Shown here: positions 1 to 8,833 of the stretch, one piece after another | Layout of the letters: the number at the start of each line of letters is the position of its first letter | Position numbering within the stretch: position 1 is the first letter of the stretch | Source: Flavobacterium nitrogenifigens | Lineage (GTDB): Bacteria; Bacteroidota; Bacteroidia; Flavobacteriales; Flavobacteriaceae | Direction of reading: 5' to 3' | Assembly: GCF_003254565.1 (NCBI RefSeq) | Contig: NZ_QJRI01000180.1 | Location: 285,121-349,120, forward strand | Length of the DNA stretch: 64,000 nt | Notes under the pieces: model-generated | Told to the model about the DNA's origin: nothing | The model's database searches: none | Seen by the model: the letters and a program-made list of their open reading frames with translations, nothing else | Position numbers and translations under genes: made by a program

Positions 1-7
1 TAAACAA

Positions 8-859
8 ATGAAATTAATAGTTGACAGTGGATCTACTAAAGCCGATTGGATTGCGATAGATGATAATGGAAAAGTATTATTCACAACACAAACTTTAGGA
101 TTAAATCCTGAAATTCTAGACGAGCCAGAAATCATAGAAAGATTAAATGACCGTTTTGATATCTTACAAAACAAAAAAAATGCTACGCATTTATTCTTTT
201 ATGGTGCCGGTTGTGGTACAGATAGAATGAAAGAGTGGTTGAAAAGAATTTTTCAAGAATATTTTTCTAACGCTATTGTAGACGTTCAAGAAGATACTTA
301 CGCTGCTGTTTATGCAACAACTCCAAAAGGAGAAGAAGCGATTGTTTCTATCTTAGGAACAGGTTCTAACTGCAGTTATTTTGATGGAAAAGTATTGCAT
401 CAAAAAGTTCAATCATTAGGTTATATCGTAATGGATGATTGTAGCGGTAACGTTTTTGGAAAAGAATTAATTAGAAAATACTATTTTAATAAAATGCCTA
501 AAGAATTGGCTGTTGAGCTTGAAAAAGAGTACGACGTTGATCCAGATTTTATTAAAAACAAATTATATAAAGAACCAAATCCGAATGCTTATTTGGCAAC
601 TTATGCTAAATTTTTGATTAAGCATAAAGACACAGAGTTCTGCAGAAAAATCATCTTCAAAGGAATGAAATCTTTCGTTAAGAATTACATCAAACAATTT
701 GATAACTGCAAAGAAGTTCCAGTACATTTTGTAGGTTCTATTGCATTTTATTTGAAAGATGAATTACAAGAGACATTCAATAAATATGAACTTCAATTAG
801 GGAATGTTTTAAGAAGACCTATTGATGGATTAATTGCTTACCATGTCGCTAATCAATAG
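8..859 (+). CDS. BadF/BadG/BcrA/BcrD-family ATPase, probable N-acetylglucosamine-type sugar kinase
   Basis: This 283-residue protein has the ASKHA kinase fold. A phosphate-1 loop is visible near residues 6-14 (DSGSTKADW) and a phosphate-2 loop near 115-120 (LGTGSN). The family includes N-acetylglucosamine kinases and the ATPase activators of benzoyl-CoA-type dehydratases. No dehydratase is nearby and the length fits the small cytoplasmic kinases, so an amino-sugar kinase is the better guess. The ATG lies 7 bases into the window, so its upstream context is not visible. mgsA follows 10 bases after the stop and is probably co-transcribed. The exact substrate is inference; the chitin locus at 27-45 kb would supply GlcNAc. 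Confidence 0.8.
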   Translation: MKLIVDSGSTKADWIAIDDNGKVLFTTQTLGLNPEILDEPEIIERLNDRFDILQNKKNATHLFFYGAGCGTDRMKEWLKRIFQEYFSNAIVDVQEDTYAAVYATTPKGEEAIVSILGTGSNCSYFDGKVLHQKVQSLGYIVMDDCSGNVFGKELIRKYYFNKMPKELAVELEKEYDVDPDFIKNKLYKEPNPNAYLATYAKFLIKHKDTEFCRKIIFKGMKSFVKNYIKQFDNCKEVPVHFVGSIAFYLKDELQETFNKYELQLGNVLRRPIDGLIAYHVANQ

Positions 860-869
860 TTCTGGTTTT

Positions 870-1244
870 ATGGAAATTGCCATTATTGCTCATGATGGAA
901 AAAAAGCGGATTTAATTGATTTCTTAATCAAAAATGAAGCTGTTTTGCACAATGAAAAAATAAGACTTATTGGTACTGGTACTACAGGAGGAAAAGCAGA
1001 AGCAGCTGGATTTAAAACTCAGAGAATGCTTTCTGGTCCGCTTGGAGGCGATGCGCAAATTGCAGGAAGAGTAGCGGAAGGAATTACTAAGATGGTTTTC
1101 TTTTTTAAAGACCCTTTGTCAAGTCATCCGCATGAAGCAGATATTAATATGCTAATTCGTGTTTGCGATGTGCATAATGTGCCGCTGGCAACCAATGAAG
1201 CAACGGCACAATTATTATTAGATGCTATTGCACAGCAATTATAG
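870..1244 (+). CDS. mgsA: methylglyoxal synthase
   Basis: MgsA converts dihydroxyacetone phosphate to methylglyoxal and phosphate, a bypass that relieves sugar-phosphate stress. The 124-residue protein shows the family signatures AIIAHDGKK, GTGTTGG and MLSGPLGGD, plus the HPHEAD segment. D61, H88 and D91 correspond to the known catalytic Asp/His residues of E. coli MgsA. The open frame extends upstream to ATGs at 834 and 843, but these overlap the preceding gene. The ATG at 870 gives the usual N-terminus directly before the first beta strand, so I chose it. Its 3' end overlaps the 3' end of convergent ridA by 20 bases. Confidence 0.93.
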   Translation: MEIAIIAHDGKKADLIDFLIKNEAVLHNEKIRLIGTGTTGGKAEAAGFKTQRMLSGPLGGDAQIAGRVAEGITKMVFFFKDPLSSHPHEADINMLIRVCDVHNVPLATNEATAQLLLDAIAQQL

Positions 1245-1605
1245 AAATTTCTACATTAACATTTTTTGGCAAACAAGCCACTTGAACCGTTTCACGAGCT
1301 GGAGCGGTTTTTTCGTTAAAATAAGAACCGTAAACGGTATTTATTGCTCCAAAGTTATTCATGTCCATGATGAAAATAGTTGACTTTACAACGTTCTCAA
1401 AAGTCATACCTGCAGCCTCAAGAATCGCAGCAATGTTTTTCATAACTTGAGTAGTTTCGTCATTGATGTTGTCTGTAATCAATTCTCCTGACTCAGGATT
1501 GATTGCAATCTGTCCAGAAGCATAAAGTGTGTTTCCAGATAATACGGCTTGATTATAAGGTCCGATTGGAGCCGGGGCTTTCTCGGTAAAAATGATTTTT
1601 TTCAT
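1225..1605 (-). CDS. ridA: RidA family 2-iminobutanoate/2-iminopropanoate deaminase
   Basis: RidA hydrolyses reactive enamines and imines released by PLP enzymes such as threonine dehydratase, protecting other PLP enzymes in the cytosol. The 126-residue length and the motifs PIGPYNQAV, ASGQIAINP and APARETVQVACLP are typical. R104 and E119 sit at the expected ligand-binding positions. The gene begins 28 bases after the stop codon of lptD on the same strand, so the two are probably transcribed together. It converges with mgsA and overlaps it by 20 bases. Confidence 0.93.
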   Translation of the reverse strand: MKKIIFTEKAPAPIGPYNQAVLSGNTLYASGQIAINPESGELITDNINDETTQVMKNIAAILEAAGMTFENVVKSTIFIMDMNNFGAINTVYGSYFNEKTAPARETVQVACLPKNVNVEISIIAVQ

Positions 1606-1633
1606 AATGAAATTATTTTGATTCGAAAGTAGT

Positions 1634-4285
1634 TTATCTGTTTGAAACGCTACGTTTGTTCCATTTGATATCGCTAAGCATACCAGATTTAATTCCGATG
1701 AAGAAGTTCCAGTTAGAATTGGTTCCCAATGGTTGCCAGTTGAAAGCCATTCTCCAGCTTAACAAGTCTCTTTCAAAACGGAATTGTGTAAAGGTGACTC
1801 CTTTTTGTACAAAATCGTAACCAGTTGAAACCCCTGCTTTCCATTTAGGAGTAAGGTCGGTATTGATGGAAATCATGATGGAGTTTCCAGAAATAGTATT
1901 TTCTCGTTTTACATTCGAATATGTTAACGAATACGCAAGTGTCATGTCCCACGGGACTTTAGAATTAAAGAATTCTGTAATGACATCATCTCGCTCAGGT
2001 TCATTGGCAAACTGGCTGTTGCGACTGTCATTTAAATCGGTGTTTGTACCAAACAAATCGTCATTTCGACCCCCATTTCGCTGACTCTGAGTATTTTTTT
2101 CTTTTTCTTTTCCGGTTCCTTTGTTCGTGAATGAATAGTTAACAGTTACGTTTGCACTGGTCATTCTAAACAAACTTCCGCCATTGTCAATATTGAATTT
2201 ATCAATTTTGTTACCTCCGTTATCAATCGCATATGGATCTAATGTGGCACCAAAGTTCATGTTCATTTTATTGTCAAAAAACTGCGTTCCACCGCTAACC
2301 AATACAGGTTGCCATCCAAACGTACTTTTTCCGTCAGCGTTGAAATTATAGCTTGTGCTGAAGTTCAAGTTGTTCAGCAGCATAATCTTTTTAGGTTCTG
2401 TTTTGGTACTGTCACTGTCTCTTACTTTAGCTTCAAAAGTATTGCTCAAAGCAAAACCAACAATGTTAGAATTCTCTTTTCCTGGCGCTCCGTATAATCC
2501 GTTTTCGAATCTGGTGTACTCAGAAGTAATTCTTCCAGAAGCGTCTACAGCATAGGTGTCATAATATTTCTCAAAACTTGGTGTGTACGCATAAGTTATA
2601 CTTGGACGCATGACGTGTCGAATAGATTGGATTTTTTTATCAGCTCCAAAATTGAAAGTTCCGTAAATAGTAGTACCTAAATTGGTGCTGAAATTATAAG
2701 TTCTAAAAGCATCAAAACCATTTACAGTTTTACTAATGGTTTGTCCAGCAGCTGGATCATACTCTTTCTGGATAGTTTTATTAACCCATGTTTCTTGGTA
2801 AGTTGTAGAAGCTCCAGCACTGAAATATTTAAAAATCTTAAAGTTGGTGCTCAACGGAATAGTCTGTTGTAAACCTAATTGCGCATCGTCAAACATCTGA
2901 GGTTTGAAAAATAGCGAATCTTTTGTTTTAAAATAGTTTTTACCGCTTACATTATATTGTAAGTTGATATTTTTTATTAATCCTTTTTTAACGCCATTTT
3001 TTCCAACAAACGGATATACACGGTCAATGCTTCCCTGTAAGGATGGAAGTGTCATAATAATGTCTTCTGTTTGCGTATTCTGGCTGTGAGTTGCAGATAA
3101 CGAAATACGAGACCCAGGAATAGTATTAAAAGTTTTATTGTATGAAATAGAAGAACTTAAGGTGTTGTTTAAGTTTGATCCAATATTCGCTTGGTTGATA
3201 GACTGTTTAAAGTATTTACTACTACCCATGTTGACAGAGGCGGAGAAAGTAGAATTCGGATTTGATTTTGTGTCCTTAGAATGTGACCACTGAATGTTAT
3301 AAATGTTCTGTTTTGAGTAATCAGGATAACCACGTTCACTGTTAATTAAGTTCTCAAAACGGATGTTGACGTTTCCTCTATACTTATATCGCTTAGCATA
3401 TGCTGATTCAAATCGCATGGCGTAACTTCCGTTGGTATAATAATCTCCAAGTACGGTTAAGTCGTAATTATCGCTGAGGGCAAAATAATAACCTCCATTT
3501 TGCAATGAAAAACCTCTTGTGTTAGAGTCATTATAACTTGGAATTATAATACCCGAAACGCTTTTTTCTTTACTTAAAGGAAAAAATCCATAAGGTAATG
3601 CAAGTGGTGTAGGGACATCAGCAATTACTAATTGTGTTAATCCAGCAACGATTTTTTTGCCCGGTACAAATTTAATCCTGCTGGTTTGGAAGTAGTATTC
3701 AGGATTGTCAATATCTTGAGCAGTTGTTATACGAGCTCCTTTTAAAAAGTATACCGAGTCGTTTTCTTTTTTAGTAACCGAAGCCTTAATGTTTAGCTCA
3801 CCTTGTTTTGTTCTCGAATTATAAATTAAAGCCTTTTTGGTTTTAAAATTAAAACGGATAGAATCAGGCTGCACTTCGCTTGATCCTTGTTTGAAATTAG
3901 GATATTGGGTCAGTACGCCAGCAGAATCTTTAATTCTTCCTGCATAAACTTCATCTTTTTCATAATTAAGTACAATTATACCCGATTTTAATTCTACATC
4001 TTTATAGTATAATTCAGCTTCATTATATAAAGTAATCAGCTTTTTTTTCTGGTCAATTTTAGCATAATCTTTAGCTTTATATCTAACTTTTCCGTCCAAA
4101 AAAGTCTTTTTTGCTTTAACAGTATCTAGTTTTATGGTGTCTGTAATCGCAGTATTTTCTTTATCTGTTTGTTTTACAGCAGGTAAAGGCTTTTTTTTGT
4201 TTTTTATTTCTTGCGAATATAAATTACCACAACCTATAGTTAGGAAAAATGATATTAAAACGATATTAAATAAGTTTGTATGCAA
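1634..4285 (-). CDS. lptD: LPS-assembly outer-membrane protein LptD (OstA/Imp family)
   Basis: LptD is the outer-membrane barrel that inserts lipopolysaccharide into the outer leaflet. The N-terminal part (after GNLYSQ) carries an OstA-like beta-jellyroll segment, for example LYNEAELYYKDVELKSG. It is followed by a long beta-barrel rich in aromatic/Asn/Ser strands up to the C-terminus. The open frame reaches an ATG at 4369, giving 911 residues. That ATG lies upstream of a promoter-like TTTG-N20-TAATTTTA, and the stretch before the signal peptide looks unlike a secretion leader. A TTG at 4285 gives a clean signal peptide (MHTNLFNIVLISFFLTIGCG), so I prefer it (883 residues). Identity is secure; the start is inferred. 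Confidence 0.85.
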   Translation of the reverse strand: MHTNLFNIVLISFFLTIGCGNLYSQEIKNKKKPLPAVKQTDKENTAITDTIKLDTVKAKKTFLDGKVRYKAKDYAKIDQKKKLITLYNEAELYYKDVELKSGIIVLNYEKDEVYAGRIKDSAGVLTQYPNFKQGSSEVQPDSIRFNFKTKKALIYNSRTKQGELNIKASVTKKENDSVYFLKGARITTAQDIDNPEYYFQTSRIKFVPGKKIVAGLTQLVIADVPTPLALPYGFFPLSKEKSVSGIIIPSYNDSNTRGFSLQNGGYYFALSDNYDLTVLGDYYTNGSYAMRFESAYAKRYKYRGNVNIRFENLINSERGYPDYSKQNIYNIQWSHSKDTKSNPNSTFSASVNMGSSKYFKQSINQANIGSNLNNTLSSSISYNKTFNTIPGSRISLSATHSQNTQTEDIIMTLPSLQGSIDRVYPFVGKNGVKKGLIKNINLQYNVSGKNYFKTKDSLFFKPQMFDDAQLGLQQTIPLSTNFKIFKYFSAGASTTYQETWVNKTIQKEYDPAAGQTISKTVNGFDAFRTYNFSTNLGTTIYGTFNFGADKKIQSIRHVMRPSITYAYTPSFEKYYDTYAVDASGRITSEYTRFENGLYGAPGKENSNIVGFALSNTFEAKVRDSDSTKTEPKKIMLLNNLNFSTSYNFNADGKSTFGWQPVLVSGGTQFFDNKMNMNFGATLDPYAIDNGGNKIDKFNIDNGGSLFRMTSANVTVNYSFTNKGTGKEKEKNTQSQRNGGRNDDLFGTNTDLNDSRNSQFANEPERDDVITEFFNSKVPWDMTLAYSLTYSNVKRENTISGNSIMISINTDLTPKWKAGVSTGYDFVQKGVTFTQFRFERDLLSWRMAFNWQPLGTNSNWNFFIGIKSGMLSDIKWNKRSVSNR

Positions 4286-4305
4286 AGGTTTAAATGCTAT
4301 TTTTG

Positions 4306-4337
4306 TAAAATTATGGCTTGTTTTTTGACACGTCAAA
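4306..4337 (-). promoter_or_regulatory. Bacteroidota-type promoter for lptD
   Basis: On the minus strand TTTG (4337-4334) is followed after 20 bases by TAATTTTA (4313-4306). This is close to the Flavobacterium consensus TTG-N19-TANNTTTG. Transcription would start near 4299, about 14 bases before the TTG start at 4285 and downstream of the ATG at 4369. It therefore supports the shorter lptD. Confidence 0.5.
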
Positions 4338-4418
4338 CTTACATATAATTTTTTGGCAAAAATAATCAATTCTAAAAATTATAACAGCTGCGTTTTATTA
4401 AAATTAACTTTTAGATTT

Positions 4419-5543
4419 ATGAATGGAATTAACAAATTTAAAGTAATATTTGCTTTATTTCTAACGATATCGTCTTTTTGTGCTCACAGTCAGTCAAATG
4501 TATTTAAAGTGACACTTGATGCTGGACATGGAGATCATGACTTTGGAGCTGTTTACAGCGGACGAATTGAAAAAAATATTGCTTTAGCTATTGTTTTGAA
4601 AGTAGGAAAGATTTTAGAGCTAAATCCAAATGTTAATGTAATTTATACCCGTAAAACTGATGTTTTTGTTGATTTGGTCGAAAGAGCCAATATTGCAAAC
4701 AGAGCAAATTCAAATATTTTCGTCTCAATTCACTGCAACGCCAATAAAAATACTGCAGCCGATGGAACCGAAACTTATGTAATGGGTTTAAGTAAAGTAG
4801 CATCGAACCTTGAAGCGGCGAAAAAAGAGAACTCGGTAATTACATTAGAGAAAGACTATAAACGTAAATATGAAGGGTACGATCCAAATTCTCCAGAATC
4901 GATGATTGGTATGACTCTAATGCAAGAAGAATATTTAGATAACAGTATTACTCTAGCAACTAAAATCGAAGAAAACTTTGAAAAGTTAGGAAAAAAACTT
5001 CGTCATGGAGGTGTAAAACAAGCGCCTTTTATGGTACTTCATAAAGCATATATGCCTAGGGTTTTGGTTGAAACTGGATTTGTTTCTAATCCAACAGAAG
5101 GAAATATTCTGAATTCAGAAGAAGGGCAGGATGATATTGCAAGAGCAATTGCAGAAGCTATTTTAAGTTATAAAAGAGAATACTTTGGTTCAGGAACTGA
5201 GTCAGAGGACAGTCGGCCCATAAGAGATACTTCAACTAAGGCAAAACCAAAAACAAATACTCCAGTTGCTGTTGCTAAAAATGCGCCAAAAGGAACATTT
5301 TTTAAAGTGCAGCTTATTGCAAGCATCAAGAAAACCCCTTTGGAGCCAAAAAACTTTAAGGGACTTAAAAATGTAACGATGGTATACGAAAATAATATTT
5401 ATAAATATTTCTACGAAGAAACTACAAGTTACGAAACAGCACAAAAATATCTGCAAGAAGCTAAAAGTAAAGGATATGGCGCTGCATTTTTGGTGGCAAC
5501 TAAAGATGGCGAAAAAATCAGTATTCAGGACGCAATTAAATAA
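4419..5543 (+). CDS. N-acetylmuramoyl-L-alanine amidase with C-terminal SPOR-like domain
   Basis: This zinc amidase cleaves the bond between MurNAc and the stem peptide of peptidoglycan, usually for daughter-cell separation. A signal peptide (FKVIFALFLTISSFCAHSQ) is followed by an Amidase_3 domain. Zinc and catalytic motifs are visible: LDAGHGDHD, EKNIALAI, VSIHCNAN and VLVETGFVSNP. After a Pro/Lys-rich linker the last 80 residues (GTFFKVQLIAS...) resemble a SPOR-like septal peptidoglycan-binding domain. The open frame begins at 4353, but the ATG at 4419 gives a normal secretion signal (374 residues). It is divergent from lptD and 50 bases upstream of the MCE gene. Confidence 0.9.
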   Translation: MNGINKFKVIFALFLTISSFCAHSQSNVFKVTLDAGHGDHDFGAVYSGRIEKNIALAIVLKVGKILELNPNVNVIYTRKTDVFVDLVERANIANRANSNIFVSIHCNANKNTAADGTETYVMGLSKVASNLEAAKKENSVITLEKDYKRKYEGYDPNSPESMIGMTLMQEEYLDNSITLATKIEENFEKLGKKLRHGGVKQAPFMVLHKAYMPRVLVETGFVSNPTEGNILNSEEGQDDIARAIAEAILSYKREYFGSGTESEDSRPIRDTSTKAKPKTNTPVAVAKNAPKGTFFKVQLIASIKKTPLEPKNFKGLKNVTMVYENNIYKYFYEETTSYETAQKYLQEAKSKGYGAAFLVATKDGEKISIQDAIK

Positions 5544-5568
5544 TAAGCGCAAGTTCGAATATTTATAT

Positions 5569-5576
5569 TAATTTTG
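5569..5576 (+). promoter_or_regulatory. -7 element (TAATTTTG) upstream of the MCE gene
   Basis: TAATTTTG matches the Flavobacterium -7 consensus TANNTTTG. It lies 17 bases before the TTG start codon at 5594. No good -33 TTG was found at 19 bases upstream, so the MCE gene may also be read from the amidase promoter. Confidence 0.4.
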
Positions 5577-5593
5577 TACAAACACTTAGAATT

Positions 5594-6559
5594 TTGAAAC
5601 TAACAAGAGAAATTAAAACGGCTATTTTAGTCATCGCATCTATTCTACTATTTATCTGGGGATATAGTTTTTTAAAGGGAAGAGACCTTTTTACTAATTA
5701 TACAATATTATATGCCGAATATGATAATGTTGAAGATTTATCACCATCAGCGCCAGTAACCCTTAACGGACTTGCGATTGGTAAAGTAAATAAAATTACA
5801 ATTGATGAAGTTACAGGTAAATTGTTAGTTGAGCTTCAGCTTAAAACAGATTTCCCAATTTCTAAAACAAGTACAGCTTCTATTTATTCTCCGAGTTTGA
5901 TTGGAGGGAAACAAATTAAAATTGTTCCAAATTTTGCTGATAAGGAATTAGCGGAAGACGGACAAAAATTGGCTTCGAACGTTGAATTAGGATTGACAGA
6001 ATCATTAGGGGGAAAAATTGAACCAATTCAGCAAAAGCTTGATAAAATGCTTTTGAATATTGATAATTTGGTTACAGGATTAAATAATACTTTAGATAAA
6101 AATACTCAAGAAAATCTAAAGAAAACAATTGCAGAGCTAAGTCAGACAATGCAACAATTTCATAAAGCTTCTGGAAGTCTTAATGATATCTTGGATACTA
6201 ATAAAGGACAGATTAATGGAATGGTTACAAATTTCAATAAAATGTCTGGCAACTTTAATAAAATTTCAGATTCATTAAATAAAGCAGATTTAGGAAAAAC
6301 GGTTCGCAACTTGAACCAAACTTTGGCTAAAGTTGATGTTTTAATGAGTAATCTGAATTCTGGAAAAGGTACAGCAGGAAAAATACTTAACGATGAGGCT
6401 TTGTATAATAACTTGACTAAAACTTCAAAAGAACTTGAATTGTTATTGCAAGACCTTCGTCTTTACCCAACACGTTACGTAAACGTTTCTCTTTTCGGAA
6501 AGAAAAATAAGCCATACGTAGCACCAACAGAAGAAACAAACTCAACCGATAAAAAATAA
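5594..6559 (+). CDS. MlaD family protein (MCE domain, outer-membrane lipid asymmetry)
   Basis: MlaD proteins are inner-membrane-anchored, periplasmic lipid-binding subunits of Mla-type phospholipid transporters. One N-terminal transmembrane segment (residues about 8-25, AILVIASILLFIWGYSFL) is followed by a single MCE domain at about 37-115, with the segment PVTLNGLAIGKV. A long helical region rich in Asn/Lys/Leu follows and ends with a low-complexity tail. The start codon is TTG. No MlaE or MlaF gene is adjacent; in this phylum they often lie elsewhere, so pairing with them is inference. The stop is 6 bases before the next gene, suggesting an operon. Confidence 0.88.
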   Translation: MKLTREIKTAILVIASILLFIWGYSFLKGRDLFTNYTILYAEYDNVEDLSPSAPVTLNGLAIGKVNKITIDEVTGKLLVELQLKTDFPISKTSTASIYSPSLIGGKQIKIVPNFADKELAEDGQKLASNVELGLTESLGGKIEPIQQKLDKMLLNIDNLVTGLNNTLDKNTQENLKKTIAELSQTMQQFHKASGSLNDILDTNKGQINGMVTNFNKMSGNFNKISDSLNKADLGKTVRNLNQTLAKVDVLMSNLNSGKGTAGKILNDEALYNNLTKTSKELELLLQDLRLYPTRYVNVSLFGKKNKPYVAPTEETNSTDKK

Positions 6560-6565
6560 TTATAA

Positions 6566-7903
6566 ATGAGTTATTTAGATAATATTTTATTCGCAGTACT
6601 TCTTATAGTAGGTTTCGGTTTTTTTACAGCGAGCGTAAAAAAAATCATCCGAAATATTAATCTAGGAGTCGATGTAGATCGAAAAGATAATCCTAAAGCT
6701 CGTTGGAAAAACATGGCATTGATTGCTCTAGGGCAGTCAAAAATGGTGAGACGCCCTGTTGCAGGAATTCTTCATATTTTTGTATATGTTGGTTTCATAA
6801 TAATTAATATCGAATTATTAGAAATTATTATCGATGGACTTTTTGGAACACATAGAGTTTTTGCACCTTATTTAGGTGTAGTTTATGATGTTCTAATTGC
6901 TTCATTTGAAATATTGGCGATACTTGTAATTATTGCTGTAGTTACTTTCTGGATCAGAAGAAATGTAATCCGTTTGAAACGTTTTGTAAGCAAAGATCTA
7001 ACTGGTTTTCCAAAGAGCGATGCTAATTACATTTTGTATTTCGAAACAGTTTTAATGATTCTGTTTTTATTGATGAATGCGTCTGATTTGCATTTGCAGA
7101 ATGTTCCAGGTGGATATTCTCATTTTCATAAAGCAGGAAGTTATCCGATAAGCCAGTTTATAGCGCCGATTTTTAATGGTACTTCAAACGAAGTTGTTGG
7201 ATTGTTATTTGAAGTTTTCTGGTGGCTGCATATTGTTGGTATTTTAGTTTTTATGAACTATTTGTACTTTTCAAAACATTTGCATATTCTTTTGGCTTTC
7301 CCGAATACCTATTTTGCAAACTTAAAACCAGAAGGACAGTTTGATAATCTAGCTTCAGTTACAAAAGAAGTGAAATTAATGATGGATCCAAATGCAGATC
7401 CGTTTGCGGCAGCTCCAGCAGATGAAAATGCACATCCAGCTAAATTTGGCGCAAGTGATGTTCAGGATTTAAACTGGGTTCAGTTATTAAATGCATATAC
7501 TTGTACAGAATGCGGACGTTGTACTTCTTCTTGTCCAGCAAATCAAACAGGAAAAAAATTGTCTCCACGTAAAATTATGATGGATACAAGAGACCGTTTG
7601 ACTGAAGTGGGTAAAAATATTGACGCCAATAAAGGTGTTTTTGTTCCAGATAACAAATCACTTTTAAACGATTATATTACGCCAGAAGAATTATGGGCTT
7701 GTACGTCTTGTAATGCTTGTGTGGAAGAATGTCCAGTAAATATTAGTCCATTGTCTATCATTATGGATATGCGCCGTTATTTGGTTATGGAACAAAGTGC
7801 TGCTCCAATGTCATTAAACGCCATGATGACTAATATTGAAAATAACGGAGCTCCTTGGCAATACAGCCAGCAAGACCGTTTAAATTGGAAAAACGAGAAT
7901 TAA
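6566..7903 (+). CDS. membrane 4Fe-4S dicluster protein, HdrD/DsrM-like electron-transfer subunit
   Basis: The first 250 residues contain five or so transmembrane helices with several histidines, as in cytochrome b-type (NarI/DsrM-like) membrane domains. Two ferredoxin-type clusters follow: C313-x2-C316-x2-C319-x3-C323P and C379-x2-C382-x2-C385-x3-C389P. Together with the next gene, which carries the CCG domains, this forms a split version of HdrD/GlpC/LutA-like proteins. A role in moving electrons between the quinone pool and a soluble donor is inference. It follows the MCE gene by 6 bases. Confidence 0.85.
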   Translation: MSYLDNILFAVLLIVGFGFFTASVKKIIRNINLGVDVDRKDNPKARWKNMALIALGQSKMVRRPVAGILHIFVYVGFIIINIELLEIIIDGLFGTHRVFAPYLGVVYDVLIASFEILAILVIIAVVTFWIRRNVIRLKRFVSKDLTGFPKSDANYILYFETVLMILFLLMNASDLHLQNVPGGYSHFHKAGSYPISQFIAPIFNGTSNEVVGLLFEVFWWLHIVGILVFMNYLYFSKHLHILLAFPNTYFANLKPEGQFDNLASVTKEVKLMMDPNADPFAAAPADENAHPAKFGASDVQDLNWVQLLNAYTCTECGRCTSSCPANQTGKKLSPRKIMMDTRDRLTEVGKNIDANKGVFVPDNKSLLNDYITPEELWACTSCNACVEECPVNISPLSIIMDMRRYLVMEQSAAPMSLNAMMTNIENNGAPWQYSQQDRLNWKNEN

Positions 7904-7909
7904 GATTTA

Positions 7910-8029
7910 TTGTTTAATCGGTTAGTTGTTTAACCGTTTTAATCGATTTTAAAATAATATTTCGGTTTTTATAGAATTGTCATTTTGCTTTTAGCTATTC
8001 AACAATTCAAAGATTAACCGATTAAACAA
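7910..8029. repeat. intergenic inverted repeat, TTGTTTAATCGGTTA family
   Basis: TTGTTTAATCGGTTA (7910-7924) is repeated in inverse orientation at 8015-8029. A further TAACCGTTTTAATCGATTTT lies inside. The same motif family occurs at 52881-52972, also between two co-directional genes. It is a dispersed non-coding repeat of unknown function. Confidence 0.7.
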
Positions 8030-8040
8030 AAGTGAGAGAA

Positions 8041-8832
8041 ATGTCAGAAAATTTAGTAGTACCAACAATGGCAGAAATGCTTGCCGAAGGAAAACAGCCA
8101 GAGGTTTTGTTTTGGGTAGGTTGCGCAGGAAGTTTTGATGATAGAGCAAAAAAGATTACTAAAGCGTTTGTACGAATTTTAAATCGTACTAATGTTTCTT
8201 TTGCAGTTTTAGGTACAGAAGAGAGTTGTACTGGTGATCCTGCAAAGAGAGCTGGAAATGAATTTTTGTTTCAAATGCAAGCCATGATGAATATCGAGGT
8301 TTTGAATGCTTATGAAGCTAAAAAAATTGTTACGGCTTGCCCACACTGTTTTAATACTTTGAAAAATGAATATCCTGAATTAGGAGGTAATTACGAAGTT
8401 ATTCATCATACAGAGTTTTTGAAATCATTGATTGATGAAGGAAGATTAACTGTTGAAGGTGGGCAGTTTAAAGGTAAAAAAATTACTTTCCATGATCCTT
8501 GTTATCTGGGGAGAGCAAATAAAGTTTACGAAGCGCCAAGAGATTTAATTCAGAAATTAGACGTTGAATTAGTCGAAATGAAACGTTCTAAAGCAAATGG
8601 CTTATGCTGTGGAGCAGGAGGAGCACAGATGTTTAAAGATGCTGAACCTGGAAACAAAGAAGTTAACGTTCTTCGTACAGAAGATGCTTTGGAAACTCAA
8701 CCTGATATTATTGCAGCAGGTTGTCCGTTCTGTAATACAATGTTAACAGACGGAATTAAAAATAAAGAAAAAGAAGGCCAGGTTAAAGTTTTGGATATCG
8801 CTGAATTAATAGCGAATGCACAAGATTTGTAA
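8041..8832 (+). CDS. CCG-domain (Fe-S)-binding protein, HdrD/GlpC/LutA-like subunit
   Basis: The 263-residue protein contains two cysteine-rich CCG-type domains. The first has C28, C63 and C100-x2-C103; the second has C154, C189-C190 and C228-x2-C231. This is the catalytic-site module of heterodisulfide reductase subunit B/D and of GlpC/LutA. In the first domain the CC pair is reduced to a single Cys (ESCTGDP), so the unusual noncubane cluster is probably held only by the second domain. A GTG at 8032 is also possible, but ATG 8041 gives the usual N-terminus. It probably forms a complex with the preceding membrane Fe-S protein. Confidence 0.85.
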   Translation: MSENLVVPTMAEMLAEGKQPEVLFWVGCAGSFDDRAKKITKAFVRILNRTNVSFAVLGTEESCTGDPAKRAGNEFLFQMQAMMNIEVLNAYEAKKIVTACPHCFNTLKNEYPELGGNYEVIHHTEFLKSLIDEGRLTVEGGQFKGKKITFHDPCYLGRANKVYEAPRDLIQKLDVELVEMKRSKANGLCCGAGGAQMFKDAEPGNKEVNVLRTEDALETQPDIIAAGCPFCNTMLTDGIKNKEKEGQVKVLDIAELIANAQDL

Positions 8833-8833
8833 T

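Noticed and set aside
834..869. Upstream extension of mgsA to the ATG at 834 or 843
   Set aside because: It overlaps the end of the preceding gene, and the added residues (LTMSLINSSGF) have no counterpart before the first strand of known MgsA proteins.
4353..4418. Long form of the amidase from 4353
   Set aside because: The extra 22 residues would bury the signal peptide. The start at 4419 gives a normal export signal.
7910..8029. CRISPR-like array from the repeated TTTAATCGG motifs here and at 52881-52972
   Set aside because: The copies are few, inverted rather than direct, unevenly spaced, without unique spacers, and no cas genes are present.
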